A stretch of 64,000 bases of DNA from Massilia sp. Mn16-1_5 (GTDB lineage Bacteria; Pseudomonadota; Gammaproteobacteria; Burkholderiales; Burkholderiaceae_D). The notes under the pieces were generated by a model. It was not told where the DNA came from. It ran no database searches and worked only from the letters and a program-made list of their open reading frames with translations. The stretch lies in NCBI RefSeq assembly GCF_004798585.1, contig NZ_PPXQ01000023.1, positions 1-64,000 of the forward strand. Direction: 5' to 3'. Each line of letters starts with the position of its first letter. Within the stretch, counting starts at the first letter, position 1. Below are positions 53,251 through 61,471 of this stretch, piece after piece. The translations under genes were made by a program, and so were the position numbers.

Positions 53251-53676
53251 TCAGATTTTTTGTATTTGGCGATCAATTGCTTTCTGAGCGCGCTCGTTAC
53301 GTTCGCTATACCTGTCTGTCAGGTAGTCCGTGCGACCGCGAGTTAGCAGCGTCAACTTGAACAGCTCCTCCATGACATCGACCACGCGGTCGTAGTATGC
53401 CGAGGGACGCATGCGCCCCTCATCATCGAACTCCTTGTAGGCCATTGGTACCGAAGACTGGTTCGGGATCGTGAGCATGCGCATCGAGCGCCCTAGCAAT
53501 CGCAAAGTGTTCACCACGTTGAACGATTGCGACCCGTCACAAACTTGCACGACTGCCAGCGTGCGCCCCTGGCTCGGGCGGCGGATGGTTCATGTCGCCA
53601 ACCGGTGCGAGCTTTTCGACGGTCGGAATGTCCAGCGGCTGCGGCTGGACATTGGGCAGGCTGAGATCTTGCTCAT
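53251..53676 (-). pseudogene. Truncated arsH with internal deletion
   Basis: The minus strand starts at ATG 53676 (MSKI) but is frameshifted within a few codons. The ArsH N-terminal text (PTVEKLAPVGDMNHPP) then runs straight into RPSQGRTLAVVQVCDGSQSFN, skipping about 360 bp present in the intact arsH at 60320. The C-terminal part is otherwise complete. Short repeats (CCGCC) at the join suggest slippage or end-joining. The end of an arsC reading frame (DGEALVDARG) lies just upstream, also frameshifted. Confidence 0.85.
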
Positions 53677-53801
53677 TTAATTCGTTTCCTCTCGCATCGA
53701 CGAGGGCTTCGCCGTCTGAATGGCCAAGACCAGCCATTCGACAGTTGTCGGCGGCCCAGCTCTGGAACCAGTGCATCCGTCGTTTTACCTCTTCTAGGTC
53801 G

Positions 53802-55037
53802 TCAGGCTTGCTTCAGCGCATCATGCCGTTCGCGCTGGTTGAACGTATGCCAGGCAAGATATCCAAGCACCAGGTAGGACAGCACTCCAAGGCCCATTTT
53901 CAAGCCCGAGTCAGCCACCAAGGGTGCAAGCAGGCCAGAGACAAATGTCATCACCATCGTTTGCACGAAGCCCTGCATCGACGCGACCATGCCCCGCATC
54001 GAAGGGAACAGGTCAAGGGTCAACAGCGTGATGCTGGGCGCTGCGAATGACATTCCGACGGTATAGAGCATGATGGGCAGAATCACCCAAGGCAGGACTG
54101 GGGGCAAGAAAGCGTTGTAAGCCAGGTTCAACGGGGTGGCCACGCCCATCGTCAGGTAACCGTAGCCGATGGTGGTTGCCGGTGCAAGTCGCTTGGCGAC
54201 TTTTCCTGACAGGTACGCGCCGAGAATGATGCCGGCTGTGGCTGGTATGAACAGCCAGCCGAATTCTGCCTTGCTCAGCCCGAGGTACTGGATAACAAAA
54301 ATAGGGGCCGACGACACATACAGAAAAAAGCCAACGAAATTGCAGCTCAACGCCAGCGACAGCAGCCAGAACGGTTTGCTCTTCAGGACAGCACTATAGC
54401 GCTGCGCGAGCGCCTTCGGCTTCAATGACGTTCGATCTTGTCGTGGCAAGGTCTCCGGAAGGGAAAGATAGCTGGCGACCAGTTGCAATCCGCTAAAGAG
54501 CGCCATGAAGATAAATACGGACTGCCAGGAAAACCAGTTCTGGAGCCATCCGCCGAACACCGGCGCAATCGCGGGCGCCAAACCAAAAATCATGGTCACC
54601 TGCGCTAATAATTTCTGCGCGGCGGGACCTTCCAGCCGGTCACGGATGACAACCCGGCCGACGACGCTGCCTGCGCCCACAGAAAGACCTTGCAGCGTGC
54701 GGCAGAACAGCAATGTGCCAAGTGTGCCGGCCAATGCGCCTCCAATGGAAGCGATCAGGTACACGGCCAGTCCACCCAGGATGACCGGGCGACGGCCCAA
54801 CGCGTCAGACAAGGGTCCATGTAGGAGCATCATGAACCCGAACGCTGCCAGGTAAGCGCTCAGCGTCTGTTGCAATTCGATCTGCGTGGCCCCAAGGCTG
54901 ACCATCAGCATCGGGAAAAACGGCATATAGGTCGAAATCGAGAACGGGCCCAGCATGGTGTAGCTGCCGAGCAGCCAGGCCAGCCATTTGACCTTCGCCT
55001 CATCAGGCGCAGTGTTGTTTGAGACCGGGGTCGTCAT
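53802..55037 (-). CDS. Bcr/CflA-type MFS drug:proton antiporter
   Basis: A 411-residue protein with 12 helices. Family features: SISTYMPFFPMLMVSLG (TM1), GPLSDALGRRPVILGGL (motif A) and GRVVIRDRL with an APVFGGW segment after TM5. The start ATG 55037 overlaps the end of the HMA gene upstream (stop at 55034), implying coupling. Such pumps usually export small organic molecules; its link to the metal module is positional only. Confidence 0.85.
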   Translation of the reverse strand: MTTPVSNNTAPDEAKVKWLAWLLGSYTMLGPFSISTYMPFFPMLMVSLGATQIELQQTLSAYLAAFGFMMLLHGPLSDALGRRPVILGGLAVYLIASIGGALAGTLGTLLFCRTLQGLSVGAGSVVGRVVIRDRLEGPAAQKLLAQVTMIFGLAPAIAPVFGGWLQNWFSWQSVFIFMALFSGLQLVASYLSLPETLPRQDRTSLKPKALAQRYSAVLKSKPFWLLSLALSCNFVGFFLYVSSAPIFVIQYLGLSKAEFGWLFIPATAGIILGAYLSGKVAKRLAPATTIGYGYLTMGVATPLNLAYNAFLPPVLPWVILPIMLYTVGMSFAAPSITLLTLDLFPSMRGMVASMQGFVQTMVMTFVSGLLAPLVADSGLKMGLGVLSYLVLGYLAWHTFNQRERHDALKQA

Positions 55038-55345
55038 CGATTGTCAGGATGCTTGCGAAGGGTCGAAGGAAATCCAGCCTTGACTGTAGCCTGGACCAAG
55101 GCTGCGGTATTGGTCTTCGCTGGATCAAACTTCACTGTCGCCGTTTTCTTATCGATGTCTAACTTTGTTTCTTCGACACCCGGGACGTTCCGCAGCGCCT
55201 TTTTTACCGTATTCAGGCAGGCATAGCAATGGATGTTCTGCAGGTCCATGACGGCGGTCTGCGACTCGCCAGCAATCGCCGCGGCGATCGGGAACAGTGC
55301 AATGACCAGCAGCTTGGCAAGCGGATGCATGTTATTTGCTTTCAT
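55034..55345 (-). CDS. MerP-like periplasmic HMA protein
   Basis: A 103-residue protein with a signal peptide (cleavage near AAIAGES) and an HMA fold in which the motif is NIHCYACLNTVKKAL, a variant of the GMTCxxC site retaining both Cys residues. The C-terminus (FPSTLRKHPDNR) resembles MerP. It lies in a MerR-controlled operon with thioredoxin-like and CcdA genes and may hand a soft metal to a membrane partner. ATG 55330 is a possible alternative start. Confidence 0.8.
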   Translation of the reverse strand: MKANNMHPLAKLLVIALFPIAAAIAGESQTAVMDLQNIHCYACLNTVKKALRNVPGVEETKLDIDKKTATVKFDPAKTNTAALVQATVKAGFPSTLRKHPDNR

Positions 55346-55357
55346 CAGGTAAGTGCA

Positions 55358-55555
55358 TCAGTGGTGTGGCTTCTGTCCGAGCAAACGAGCCGCCCCCAGG
55401 TAGGCTTGGTCAACGCGTGCTTTCTCCTCGGCGCGATCTGCCATAGCCTCAAGTGCCCGCAACAAATGCTCGGCCACCTGCAAATCGCCTTCTTTACACG
55501 CGCGTTCGAACGCTGCCAGCACGTCGTCACCTAAAGTAGGAATCTGCTTTTCCAT
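55358..55555 (-). CDS. Small helical protein of unknown function
   Basis: A 65-residue protein from ATG 55555, five bases after the ccdA stop, which implies co-translation. It is a two- or three-helix cytosolic chain (VLAAFERACKEGDLQVAEHLL then ALEAMADRAEE), with no signal peptide and a His-containing end (QKPHH). No domain is recognised. Present only as a part of the operon here. Confidence 0.6.
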   Translation of the reverse strand: MEKQIPTLGDDVLAAFERACKEGDLQVAEHLLRALEAMADRAEEKARVDQAYLGAARLLGQKPHH

Positions 55556-55560
55556 GACAT

Positions 55561-56256
55561 CTAACCGGCTAACTCCGGGATCCAAAAGAAATAGGCATTC
55601 AACAGGTACAGACCGGCGGCAATCAAGGCGATGCCGCCAAGGGTTTCAAACGCGCGCGAAAACTTTGCAAGCGGTTTCAGGCTCTCCAGCCAGCCGACCG
55701 CCCATGCCCCTAAGGCAATTGGAACAGAGCGGCCGAGTGCGAACGCCAGGAGCAGGACTGCACCGAGCAAGGGCGAACCGACGGTGGCCACCCCGCCGAG
55801 CAACACCATCAGGGCCGGGGTGCAGAAAGGACACACCGCTACCGAAAAGGGAACGCCCAACGCAAACGCGCCCCAGATGCCGGTAGCACGCTTGCCACGA
55901 AAGGACCAGGCCCGCAGCGGAATACGTATCCATCCTGGCCATAGCAGCCCGAGCAAGATCAGAAAGGGACCCAGCACGAGTCCCCATTGGCGCCCCAGCA
56001 GCTTGGACACCCACAGTCCCCCGAGCCCGGCAATCAGCCCAAGCAGCACATGCGTCGCGATCATGCCGAGAATGAACATGCCGCCGAAACTGAGGGATTC
56101 TCCCTTATTTCGCGCCTTCGTGACGTAGGCAAGCGATACCGGAATAGCGGCAACCGCTACCGGATTGAGGCTGAAGAAGAGTCCGGTCAGAAAGCCGATG
56201 CCGGCAGCGGCAAAACCGGCATTCTGGATCGCCAGGCCAAGTGCATCAGTATCCAT
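55561..56256 (-). CDS. CcdA/DsbD-type thiol-electron transporter
   Basis: A 231-residue inner-membrane protein with six helices. ATG 56256 overlaps the end of the thioredoxin-like gene (stop 56258). TM4 carries VAVCPFCTPALMVLLGG, the redox Cys pair of the CcdA family, while the first site reads FSLNPVAVAAIPV, without the usual Cys. CcdA proteins pass electrons from cytosolic thioredoxin to periplasmic partners. It could keep the neighbouring HMA protein reduced. The missing Cys leaves the mechanism uncertain. Confidence 0.8.
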   Translation of the reverse strand: MDTDALGLAIQNAGFAAAGIGFLTGLFFSLNPVAVAAIPVSLAYVTKARNKGESLSFGGMFILGMIATHVLLGLIAGLGGLWVSKLLGRQWGLVLGPFLILLGLLWPGWIRIPLRAWSFRGKRATGIWGAFALGVPFSVAVCPFCTPALMVLLGGVATVGSPLLGAVLLLAFALGRSVPIALGAWAVGWLESLKPLAKFSRAFETLGGIALIAAGLYLLNAYFFWIPELAG

Positions 56257-56257
56257 C

Positions 56258-56524
56258 TCAAGACCTTGCCACAGTGTTGCACTTGCGAGTGATGGCGTCG
56301 ACCAGCTGCTTGACGCTCGGCAGTGCAGGAAACGCGAGCACGCCGTCAATGGCCATGGCCGGCAGGGTGAGCACACCCAGATCGACCGCATAGTCCATGT
56401 TTTCCAGTACATCGAGTTCGCGCCATTCCAGGTCGGGCGCCACGCGCTCAGCAGCGACTTTGAGGCTTTCCCGGCTGGCTGCGCACTTGTCGCATCCGCG
56501 TGCGTAAAACAGGTCGATTTTCAT
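56258..56524 (-). CDS. Thioredoxin-fold protein with CDKC site
   Basis: An 88-residue cytosolic protein of the small thioredoxin/glutaredoxin kind. The redox motif CDKC (residues 11-14) follows a beta strand (MKIDLFYARG), and a cis-Pro loop reads LTLPAMAIDG. No signal peptide. It lies five bases after the regulator stop and overlaps ccdA, so the two are likely partners: reductant for CcdA or metal carrier. Confidence 0.8.
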   Translation of the reverse strand: MKIDLFYARGCDKCAASRESLKVAAERVAPDLEWRELDVLENMDYAVDLGVLTLPAMAIDGVLAFPALPSVKQLVDAITRKCNTVARS

Positions 56525-56529
56525 TCTTC

Positions 56530-56949
56530 TCAGCCCGGTTCAGTTGATGCCGTTGCCTGCTCGAGTGATGCCAGAATCGGGCAGCCATTGATGGGATGGG
56601 ATTCGTTTGCGCAGTCTGCAATCAGATGATCCAAGGCCTTGGACATGGCCGAGAGCGCCCGGATCTTGGCTTCCAGCTGCAGCTTTTTTTCAATTGCGCG
56701 CTGGCGCACGTCGCCGCAGCAGGCCTCGCTCTGATTGCGCAACAGCAGCAATTGCTGGATTTCGGTCAAGGTAAATCCGCAGTCCCGGGCCTGCTTGATG
56801 AACCGCAGGCGCACGACCGCATCTTCGTCATATAGCCGATAACCACCGGCGCTCTTGCTCGACGGTGCAATCAGCCCCTCGCGCTCATAAAACCGCAGCG
56901 TGTCGGTGCTGATGTCTGCCAGCGTCGCCAGTTTCCCAATAGTCAGCAT
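56530..56949 (-). CDS. MerR-family metal-responsive regulator
   Basis: A 139-residue regulator. Helix-turn-helix (TIGKLATLADISTDTLRFYEREGLI) and dimer helix are followed by Cys77/Cys78 (EACCGDVR), Cys113 and Cys123 (NGCPILASL), a Zn/Cd/Pb-type set unlike CueR or MerR. It should control its own operon (promoter 56967-56998) and the divergent P1B ATPase (57053-57084). The metal sensed cannot be told from the sequence. Confidence 0.88.
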   Translation of the reverse strand: MLTIGKLATLADISTDTLRFYEREGLIAPSSKSAGGYRLYDEDAVVRLRFIKQARDCGFTLTEIQQLLLLRNQSEACCGDVRQRAIEKKLQLEAKIRALSAMSKALDHLIADCANESHPINGCPILASLEQATASTEPG

Positions 56950-56966
56950 GCTTTCCTCCGAATTTC

Positions 56967-56998
56967 ATTCTAAACCTTGGAGGTAGGTTCAAGGTCAA
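56967..56998 (-). promoter_or_regulatory. MerR-type promoter of the regulator/ccdA operon
   Basis: Leftward TTGACC (56998-56993), 20-bp spacer, TAGAAT (56972-56967). The spacer contains the dyad ACCTTG...CAAGGT. Confidence 0.75.
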
Positions 56999-57052
56999 GC
57001 GTTTATGTGCCATTCCAGTCGTTTTATTGAAGTTCAGGAGATCAAAAAAAGC

Positions 57053-57084
57053 TTGACCCTTGAGTACACTCCAACGTCCACAAT
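57053..57084 (+). promoter_or_regulatory. MerR-type promoter of the YPC ATPase
   Basis: TTGACC (57053-57058), 20-bp spacer, CACAAT (57079-57084). It shares the right arm CTCCAA with the promoter at 56967-56998, so one regulator may serve both. Confidence 0.65.
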
Positions 57085-57123
57085 GAGGTCGACAGTGCAA
57101 GATTTTTCAAATTAGGACCGACG

Positions 57124-59637
57124 ATGAACACTGCGAACTCCATGCTTCCCCCGACACCTGAGCTGCCAAGTCCATTGTGGACACAGGAATCGGCCAGCCG
57201 CCCCGACCGCGTCCGCATCCGTGCCCGCATTGCAGGTATGCATTGTTCCTTATGTACGGGCACCATCGAGAAGGCACTGACCCGCCACGCTGGCGTTGAA
57301 ACTGTATCGGTCAGTCTGACGCACGAACAGGCGCTCGTGGAATACGACCCCAGCAAGGTTCAGCCGCAGGTCTTGCTGGAGACGCTGCGCCAGATGGGCT
57401 ACAGCATTTCGGACCCACGGAAATTGAAGCCGTTTGAAGAAGACGAGCGGGACCTGGTGGAAGGCGGCAAGCGCTTCCTTTGGGCGACGTTTTTCAGCTT
57501 GGGTTCACTGACGCTCGTGGCGCGCCCAGGTGACTTCTGGTACGCGCTGCTCGAAGCCTTTGTGGCCTTATCGCTCATAGGTGCGGTATTTCTGGTGCTA
57601 CGCCCCCGTGGCTGGGCAATGGCCGGTCTGGGCACCTTGATCGCCCTCTTCGAAGTCGTTGGCCTGACATGGCTGAGGCAGACCGGTCGCATGGGCGGCT
57701 ACGAAGCGTGGATTGCCGCCGCACTGGCGGTTGCCGTCGTCTTCGTGCTGGCGCGCCAGATCCTTTCCATTGCCTGGCAATCGCTACGACGGGGCATCAT
57801 CAACCAGCATGTCTTGTTGGAAGGCGCCGCATTTGCCGGTTTGGCCGGTGGTGTGTATGGCGTGACGGCTGGAGGACCTGACTTTCCCGCAGCGCCGTTT
57901 TTCTGCGTCGCGGTCATGGTTTGTAACTACCATATCTTTTCCGAATGGCTGTCGCTCATCGTTAAAACACGCAGTTCCCAGGCCGTACGGCGCCTGCTGG
58001 ACTTACAGCCGGACACGGCGAACGTGGTACGTGATGACCGGGAGCAGGAACTGCCCATCGAACAGGTCATGGTGAACGACCTCGTGCGAGTGCGCCCAGG
58101 AGAGCGGATTCCGGTGGACGGCGTGGTGACGGAAGGGTACTCGGCGATCGACGTCTCGCTGGTGACGGGCGAGCCGCTTCCAGTTGAGTGCTCCGTCGGC
58201 AATACTGTGGTCGGCGGCTCGATGAATGGCTTGGGAACATTGCTCATTCGCGTGACGGCCGTGGGGGCAACCAGCTTCCTGCAACGTGTCGTGCAGGAAG
58301 TCGAAGATGCACGGGCATTGAAGCCCGGCATGCTGCATCTGGTTGATAAGGTATTGAAGCTGTACGCGCCGGCCGTGATCTCGCTATCCGTCATATCCTT
58401 CCTTGGCTGGCTCGTCCTGCCCATGGTGGCCGGCGGCGCAGCCGATATTGAGCGCGCCGTGTTTGCCGGTCTGACCGTCCTGGTCATGGGCTACCCATGC
58501 GCATTGGGCATTTCGGCGCCATTGGCTATCGTCCGCGGCGCCGGCGAAGCAGCCGAGCGTGGCGTCCTGATGAGAACCGGGGAGGCCTTTCAGGGATTGC
58601 GCCTGGTGACCCACATCGTGTTTGACAAGACCGGTACGCTGACCGAAGGCAAACCCGCTTTGCTTGAGCTCGAGGCAATTCATGGCTCCGAAAATGACCT
58701 GATCGGCGTCGCCGCCGCTGCGGAAGCGGCTTCTGAACATCCGCTGGCGAGGGCAGTGATGGCCGCTGCACTCGAGCGCGGCATTGCGCCGCCCCAGCTC
58801 GATGGCTTTGAGGCGGTGCCTGGCCGCGGCGTGCGTGCAACGCTGGATAATGAGGCCGTCTTTGTTGGAAATACTGCTTTTCTTGCAGAGCAAGGATTTG
58901 CTTTGGGAGCGGTACAGGAACGGGTTCGCGCTCTGGAAGACAAGGGCCGCACAGTGGTCGTCGTGGCGCGGGCGGGTACGGTATTGGGCCTTCTCGCGTT
59001 TGGCGATGCACTACGGCAGAACGTCGCGCGCGTGATTGCAACACTACGCCAGTCTGGCGTAAGCACGATCCTGATGAGTGGGGATAACAAGGCCGCAGCC
59101 GAGCGCGTGGGCAAGGAAGTCGGCGTCGATCAGGTCCATGCCGAGCTCCTGCCACAGGATAAGGCGGCCCTTATCCGCACCATTCAGGAAACGGGAAATG
59201 TCGCCATGGTAGGAGATGGCATCAACGACTCCGTTGCACTGATGCAGGCCAACGTCGGCATAGCCATGGGAAGCGGCGCCGACATTGCGATTGATTCGGC
59301 CGACATCATCATCCTGAACAATCGCCTGGACTCGGTACTCGATGCGCGCGAGATCAGCCGGTGGAGCTACCGAAAGATGTTGCAGAACGTGTGCCTGGCC
59401 ATGATGTTCAATGGCATCGGCATCCCACTTGCCGCAACCGGGCTGGTGTATCCGATCTGGGCGATGGCAGCGATGGCGTTCAGTGTCACCGCTATTTTTG
59501 CGAACTCGCTGCGTGGCCGGCCGCGCCTGTTCTTTGATGCGATACTGAGCGTTGGCCGCACTGCTGAGCCTGCAAAGGCGCAATCTGCCGTAATGAAAAG
59601 AGCACCAAAAGGGGAGCTACATGGTCGTCAAAGTTGA
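57124..59637 (+). CDS. P1B-type metal ATPase with Tyr-Pro-Cys TM6 motif
   Basis: An 837-residue pump; AGGA precedes ATG 57124. One HMA domain with Cys41 and Cys44 (GMHCSLC). The TM6 motif is YPC (457-459, VMGYPCALGISAPL) where CopA has CPC. The remaining catalytic parts are intact: TGEP, DKTGTLTEG, SEHP and GDGINDS. TM7/TM8 read LQNVCLAMMFNGIGIP and FSVTAIFANSLR, near the CopA pattern with an added Cys. Loss of one Cys suggests altered metal choice or affinity. It is divergent from a redox operon. Confidence 0.88.
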   Translation: MNTANSMLPPTPELPSPLWTQESASRPDRVRIRARIAGMHCSLCTGTIEKALTRHAGVETVSVSLTHEQALVEYDPSKVQPQVLLETLRQMGYSISDPRKLKPFEEDERDLVEGGKRFLWATFFSLGSLTLVARPGDFWYALLEAFVALSLIGAVFLVLRPRGWAMAGLGTLIALFEVVGLTWLRQTGRMGGYEAWIAAALAVAVVFVLARQILSIAWQSLRRGIINQHVLLEGAAFAGLAGGVYGVTAGGPDFPAAPFFCVAVMVCNYHIFSEWLSLIVKTRSSQAVRRLLDLQPDTANVVRDDREQELPIEQVMVNDLVRVRPGERIPVDGVVTEGYSAIDVSLVTGEPLPVECSVGNTVVGGSMNGLGTLLIRVTAVGATSFLQRVVQEVEDARALKPGMLHLVDKVLKLYAPAVISLSVISFLGWLVLPMVAGGAADIERAVFAGLTVLVMGYPCALGISAPLAIVRGAGEAAERGVLMRTGEAFQGLRLVTHIVFDKTGTLTEGKPALLELEAIHGSENDLIGVAAAAEAASEHPLARAVMAAALERGIAPPQLDGFEAVPGRGVRATLDNEAVFVGNTAFLAEQGFALGAVQERVRALEDKGRTVVVVARAGTVLGLLAFGDALRQNVARVIATLRQSGVSTILMSGDNKAAAERVGKEVGVDQVHAELLPQDKAALIRTIQETGNVAMVGDGINDSVALMQANVGIAMGSGADIAIDSADIIILNNRLDSVLDAREISRWSYRKMLQNVCLAMMFNGIGIPLAATGLVYPIWAMAAMAFSVTAIFANSLRGRPRLFFDAILSVGRTAEPAKAQSAVMKRAPKGELHGRQS

Positions 59638-59848
59638 TTTCGAGGTCGTGGGTGACGAAAAGATGCATTGCGGTGGCTGCGAAACGCGGGTGCGCTTCGC
59701 TTTATCGCGGATGCCGGGTGTGCAGGAGGTGCTCGCCAGTTCAAAAACGCAGCGCATCGCTGTCGTTATCAATCCAGCCCAGGTCACGCTCGAACAAATA
59801 CAGGCGAGGCTGTCGGATGCCGGGTTCGAGGCCAAGGTAACAAACTAA
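59621..59848 (+). CDS. Cytosolic HMA-domain chaperone
   Basis: A 75-residue HMA protein; GGGGAG lies before ATG 59621, inside the last codons of the ATPase gene, so they are coupled. The metal site is MHCGGC, followed by ALSRMPGVQEVLASS as in copper chaperones. No signal peptide. It is the natural metal donor for the YPC ATPase. Confidence 0.87.
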   Translation: MVVKVDFEVVGDEKMHCGGCETRVRFALSRMPGVQEVLASSKTQRIAVVINPAQVTLEQIQARLSDAGFEAKVTN

Positions 59849-60319
59849 TTGCTCGCCCCGGCTACCATGACTCTTTTCCGTGGAAGCTTGAATGCAAGCT
59901 GTCCAGTCATCCAGGCATTGATCTGCGACTAACGGTGCGGCCGGCCGTGAATTTTAAACGAGGATCAAGGCCGAGATAACCCTGCGTAGCATTACTGTAT
60001 GGCAGCAGCAAGAAGCGTCGAGTGAGTGCGGCGATGGCCTTTTCGAGAATGGCTCCTATTGGAAATGCAAGCGTTTGGCAAGGCTGGGCGGCGCTGCTGA
60101 CGAAGTACGGCGAAAGACTATGCGACCGTAAAGGGAGTACAAAGCTTGTCGAGGAAGGCCCCTACATCCCGGATGTCGGCATGAAGCGTATTCCCCGATA
60201 TTGGAATCGGAAAGGTATTTGCAGACCTTCGGTTTAAGGCCATTTTTCGGTCGGGCAGGGCGCACTGAAGTGATCAAAGTAAAGGAAAACAGGACTAGCC
60301 GCGTCCGCTTTCCTCGCCT
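59849..60319. other. Intergenic stretch, no supported gene
   Basis: About 470 bp between the HMA chaperone gene and the end of arsH. Open frames here lack ribosome sites, domains and clear codon bias. No transposon end or terminator was recognised with confidence. Confidence 0.5.
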
Positions 60320-61036
60320 TCAGATTTTTTGTAGTTGCCGGTCGATCGCTTTCAATGCACGTTCGTTACGTTCGCTATACCTGTCCGTGAGGTAGTCCGT
60401 GCGACCACGAGTTAATAGCGTGAACTTGAACAGCTCCTCCATGACATCGACCACGCGGTCGTAGTATGCGGAGGGACGCATGCGCCCCTCATCATCGAAC
60501 TCCTTGTATGCCATTGGTACCGAAGACTGGTTTGGGATCGTGAACATGCGCATCCAGCGCCCCAGCAGTCGCAGCGTGTTGACCACGTTGAACGATTGCG
60601 ACCCGCCGCAGACTTGCATGACTGCCAGCGTGCGCCCCTGGCTCGGGCGGATCGCGCCCATCTCGAGCGGTATCCAGTCGATCTGGTTCTTCATCACCGC
60701 AGTGATCGCACCGTGACGCTCCGGGCTGCACCAGACCTGGCCCTCCGACCACAGGCACAGCTCGCGCAGTTCAACCACTTTTGGATGGGTCTCCGGCACG
60801 CTGCCGACCATTGGCAACTCCATCGGGTCGAAGATCTTCACTTCGGCGCCGAACTGCTCGAGGATGCGCCCAGCCTCGTACGTGAGAAAGCGGCTGAAGG
60901 AGCGTTCGCGCAGGGAGCCGTAGAGCATCAGGATGCGCGGCGGGTGGTTCATGTCGCCAACCGGTGCGAGCTTTTCGACGGTCGGCATGTCCATCAGCTC
61001 CGGCTGGATGTTGGGCAGGTTCGGGATCTTGCTCAT
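60320..61036 (-). CDS. arsH: ArsH NADPH-dependent flavoprotein
   Basis: A 238-residue flavin reductase-like protein; AAGGAAAG precedes ATG 61036. Family blocks are RILMLYGSLRERSFSR (FMN phosphate site), WCSPERHGAITAVMKNQIDW and TLAVMQVCGGSQSFN. ArsH oxidises trivalent organoarsenicals or supports redox defence in ars operons. Its ATG overlaps the arsC stop. A shorter, broken copy lies at 53251. Confidence 0.95.
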   Translation of the reverse strand: MSKIPNLPNIQPELMDMPTVEKLAPVGDMNHPPRILMLYGSLRERSFSRFLTYEAGRILEQFGAEVKIFDPMELPMVGSVPETHPKVVELRELCLWSEGQVWCSPERHGAITAVMKNQIDWIPLEMGAIRPSQGRTLAVMQVCGGSQSFNVVNTLRLLGRWMRMFTIPNQSSVPMAYKEFDDEGRMRPSAYYDRVVDVMEELFKFTLLTRGRTDYLTDRYSERNERALKAIDRQLQKI

Positions 61037-61455
61037 TTGATTCGCTTTCCTTGCGCATCGACGACAGCCTCGCCGTCCTCTTTCGTGAAGGCGCCTTGCT
61101 GCGGCACCGGCAGGATATCCAGGACGACCTCGGAAGGACGGCACAGGCGGACGCCAGCTGGCGTCACCACGAACGGGCGGTTGATCAATATCGGGTGCGC
61201 CAGCATCGCATCGATCAGTTGCTCGTCGGTCGTGGCTGGATTGTCCAGGCCAAGCTCGACGAAAGGCGTGCCATTCTCGCGGACAGCCTCGCGCACCGAC
61301 AGGCCTGCCCGCGAGATCAAGTCGACGAGCGTCGCACGGTCGGGTGGGTTCTTCAGGTACTCGATAATGGTTGGCTCGATTCCTGCATTGCGGACCAGGC
61401 TTAAGGTATTGCGCGACGTGCCGCAGTCCGGGTTGTGGTAGATGGTGACGTCCAT
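61033..61455 (-). CDS. arsC: ArsC arsenate reductase, glutaredoxin-coupled type
   Basis: A 140-residue enzyme. The catalytic Cys11 lies in HNPDCGTSRNT, with the anion-binding Arg residues in NRPFVVTP and LCRPSE. It reduces As(V) to As(III) using glutathione and glutaredoxin. GAAAGG lies before ATG 61455. Placed between arsB and arsH, so it shares their transcript. Confidence 0.95.
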   Translation of the reverse strand: MDVTIYHNPDCGTSRNTLSLVRNAGIEPTIIEYLKNPPDRATLVDLISRAGLSVREAVRENGTPFVELGLDNPATTDEQLIDAMLAHPILINRPFVVTPAGVRLCRPSEVVLDILPVPQQGAFTKEDGEAVVDAQGKRIK

Positions 61456-61471
61456 GGTTCTGTAGCCTTTC

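Noticed and set aside
60022..60237. Possible small gene between the HMA chaperone and arsH
   Set aside because: No ribosome site, no domain and no neighbour relation; kept as intergenic.
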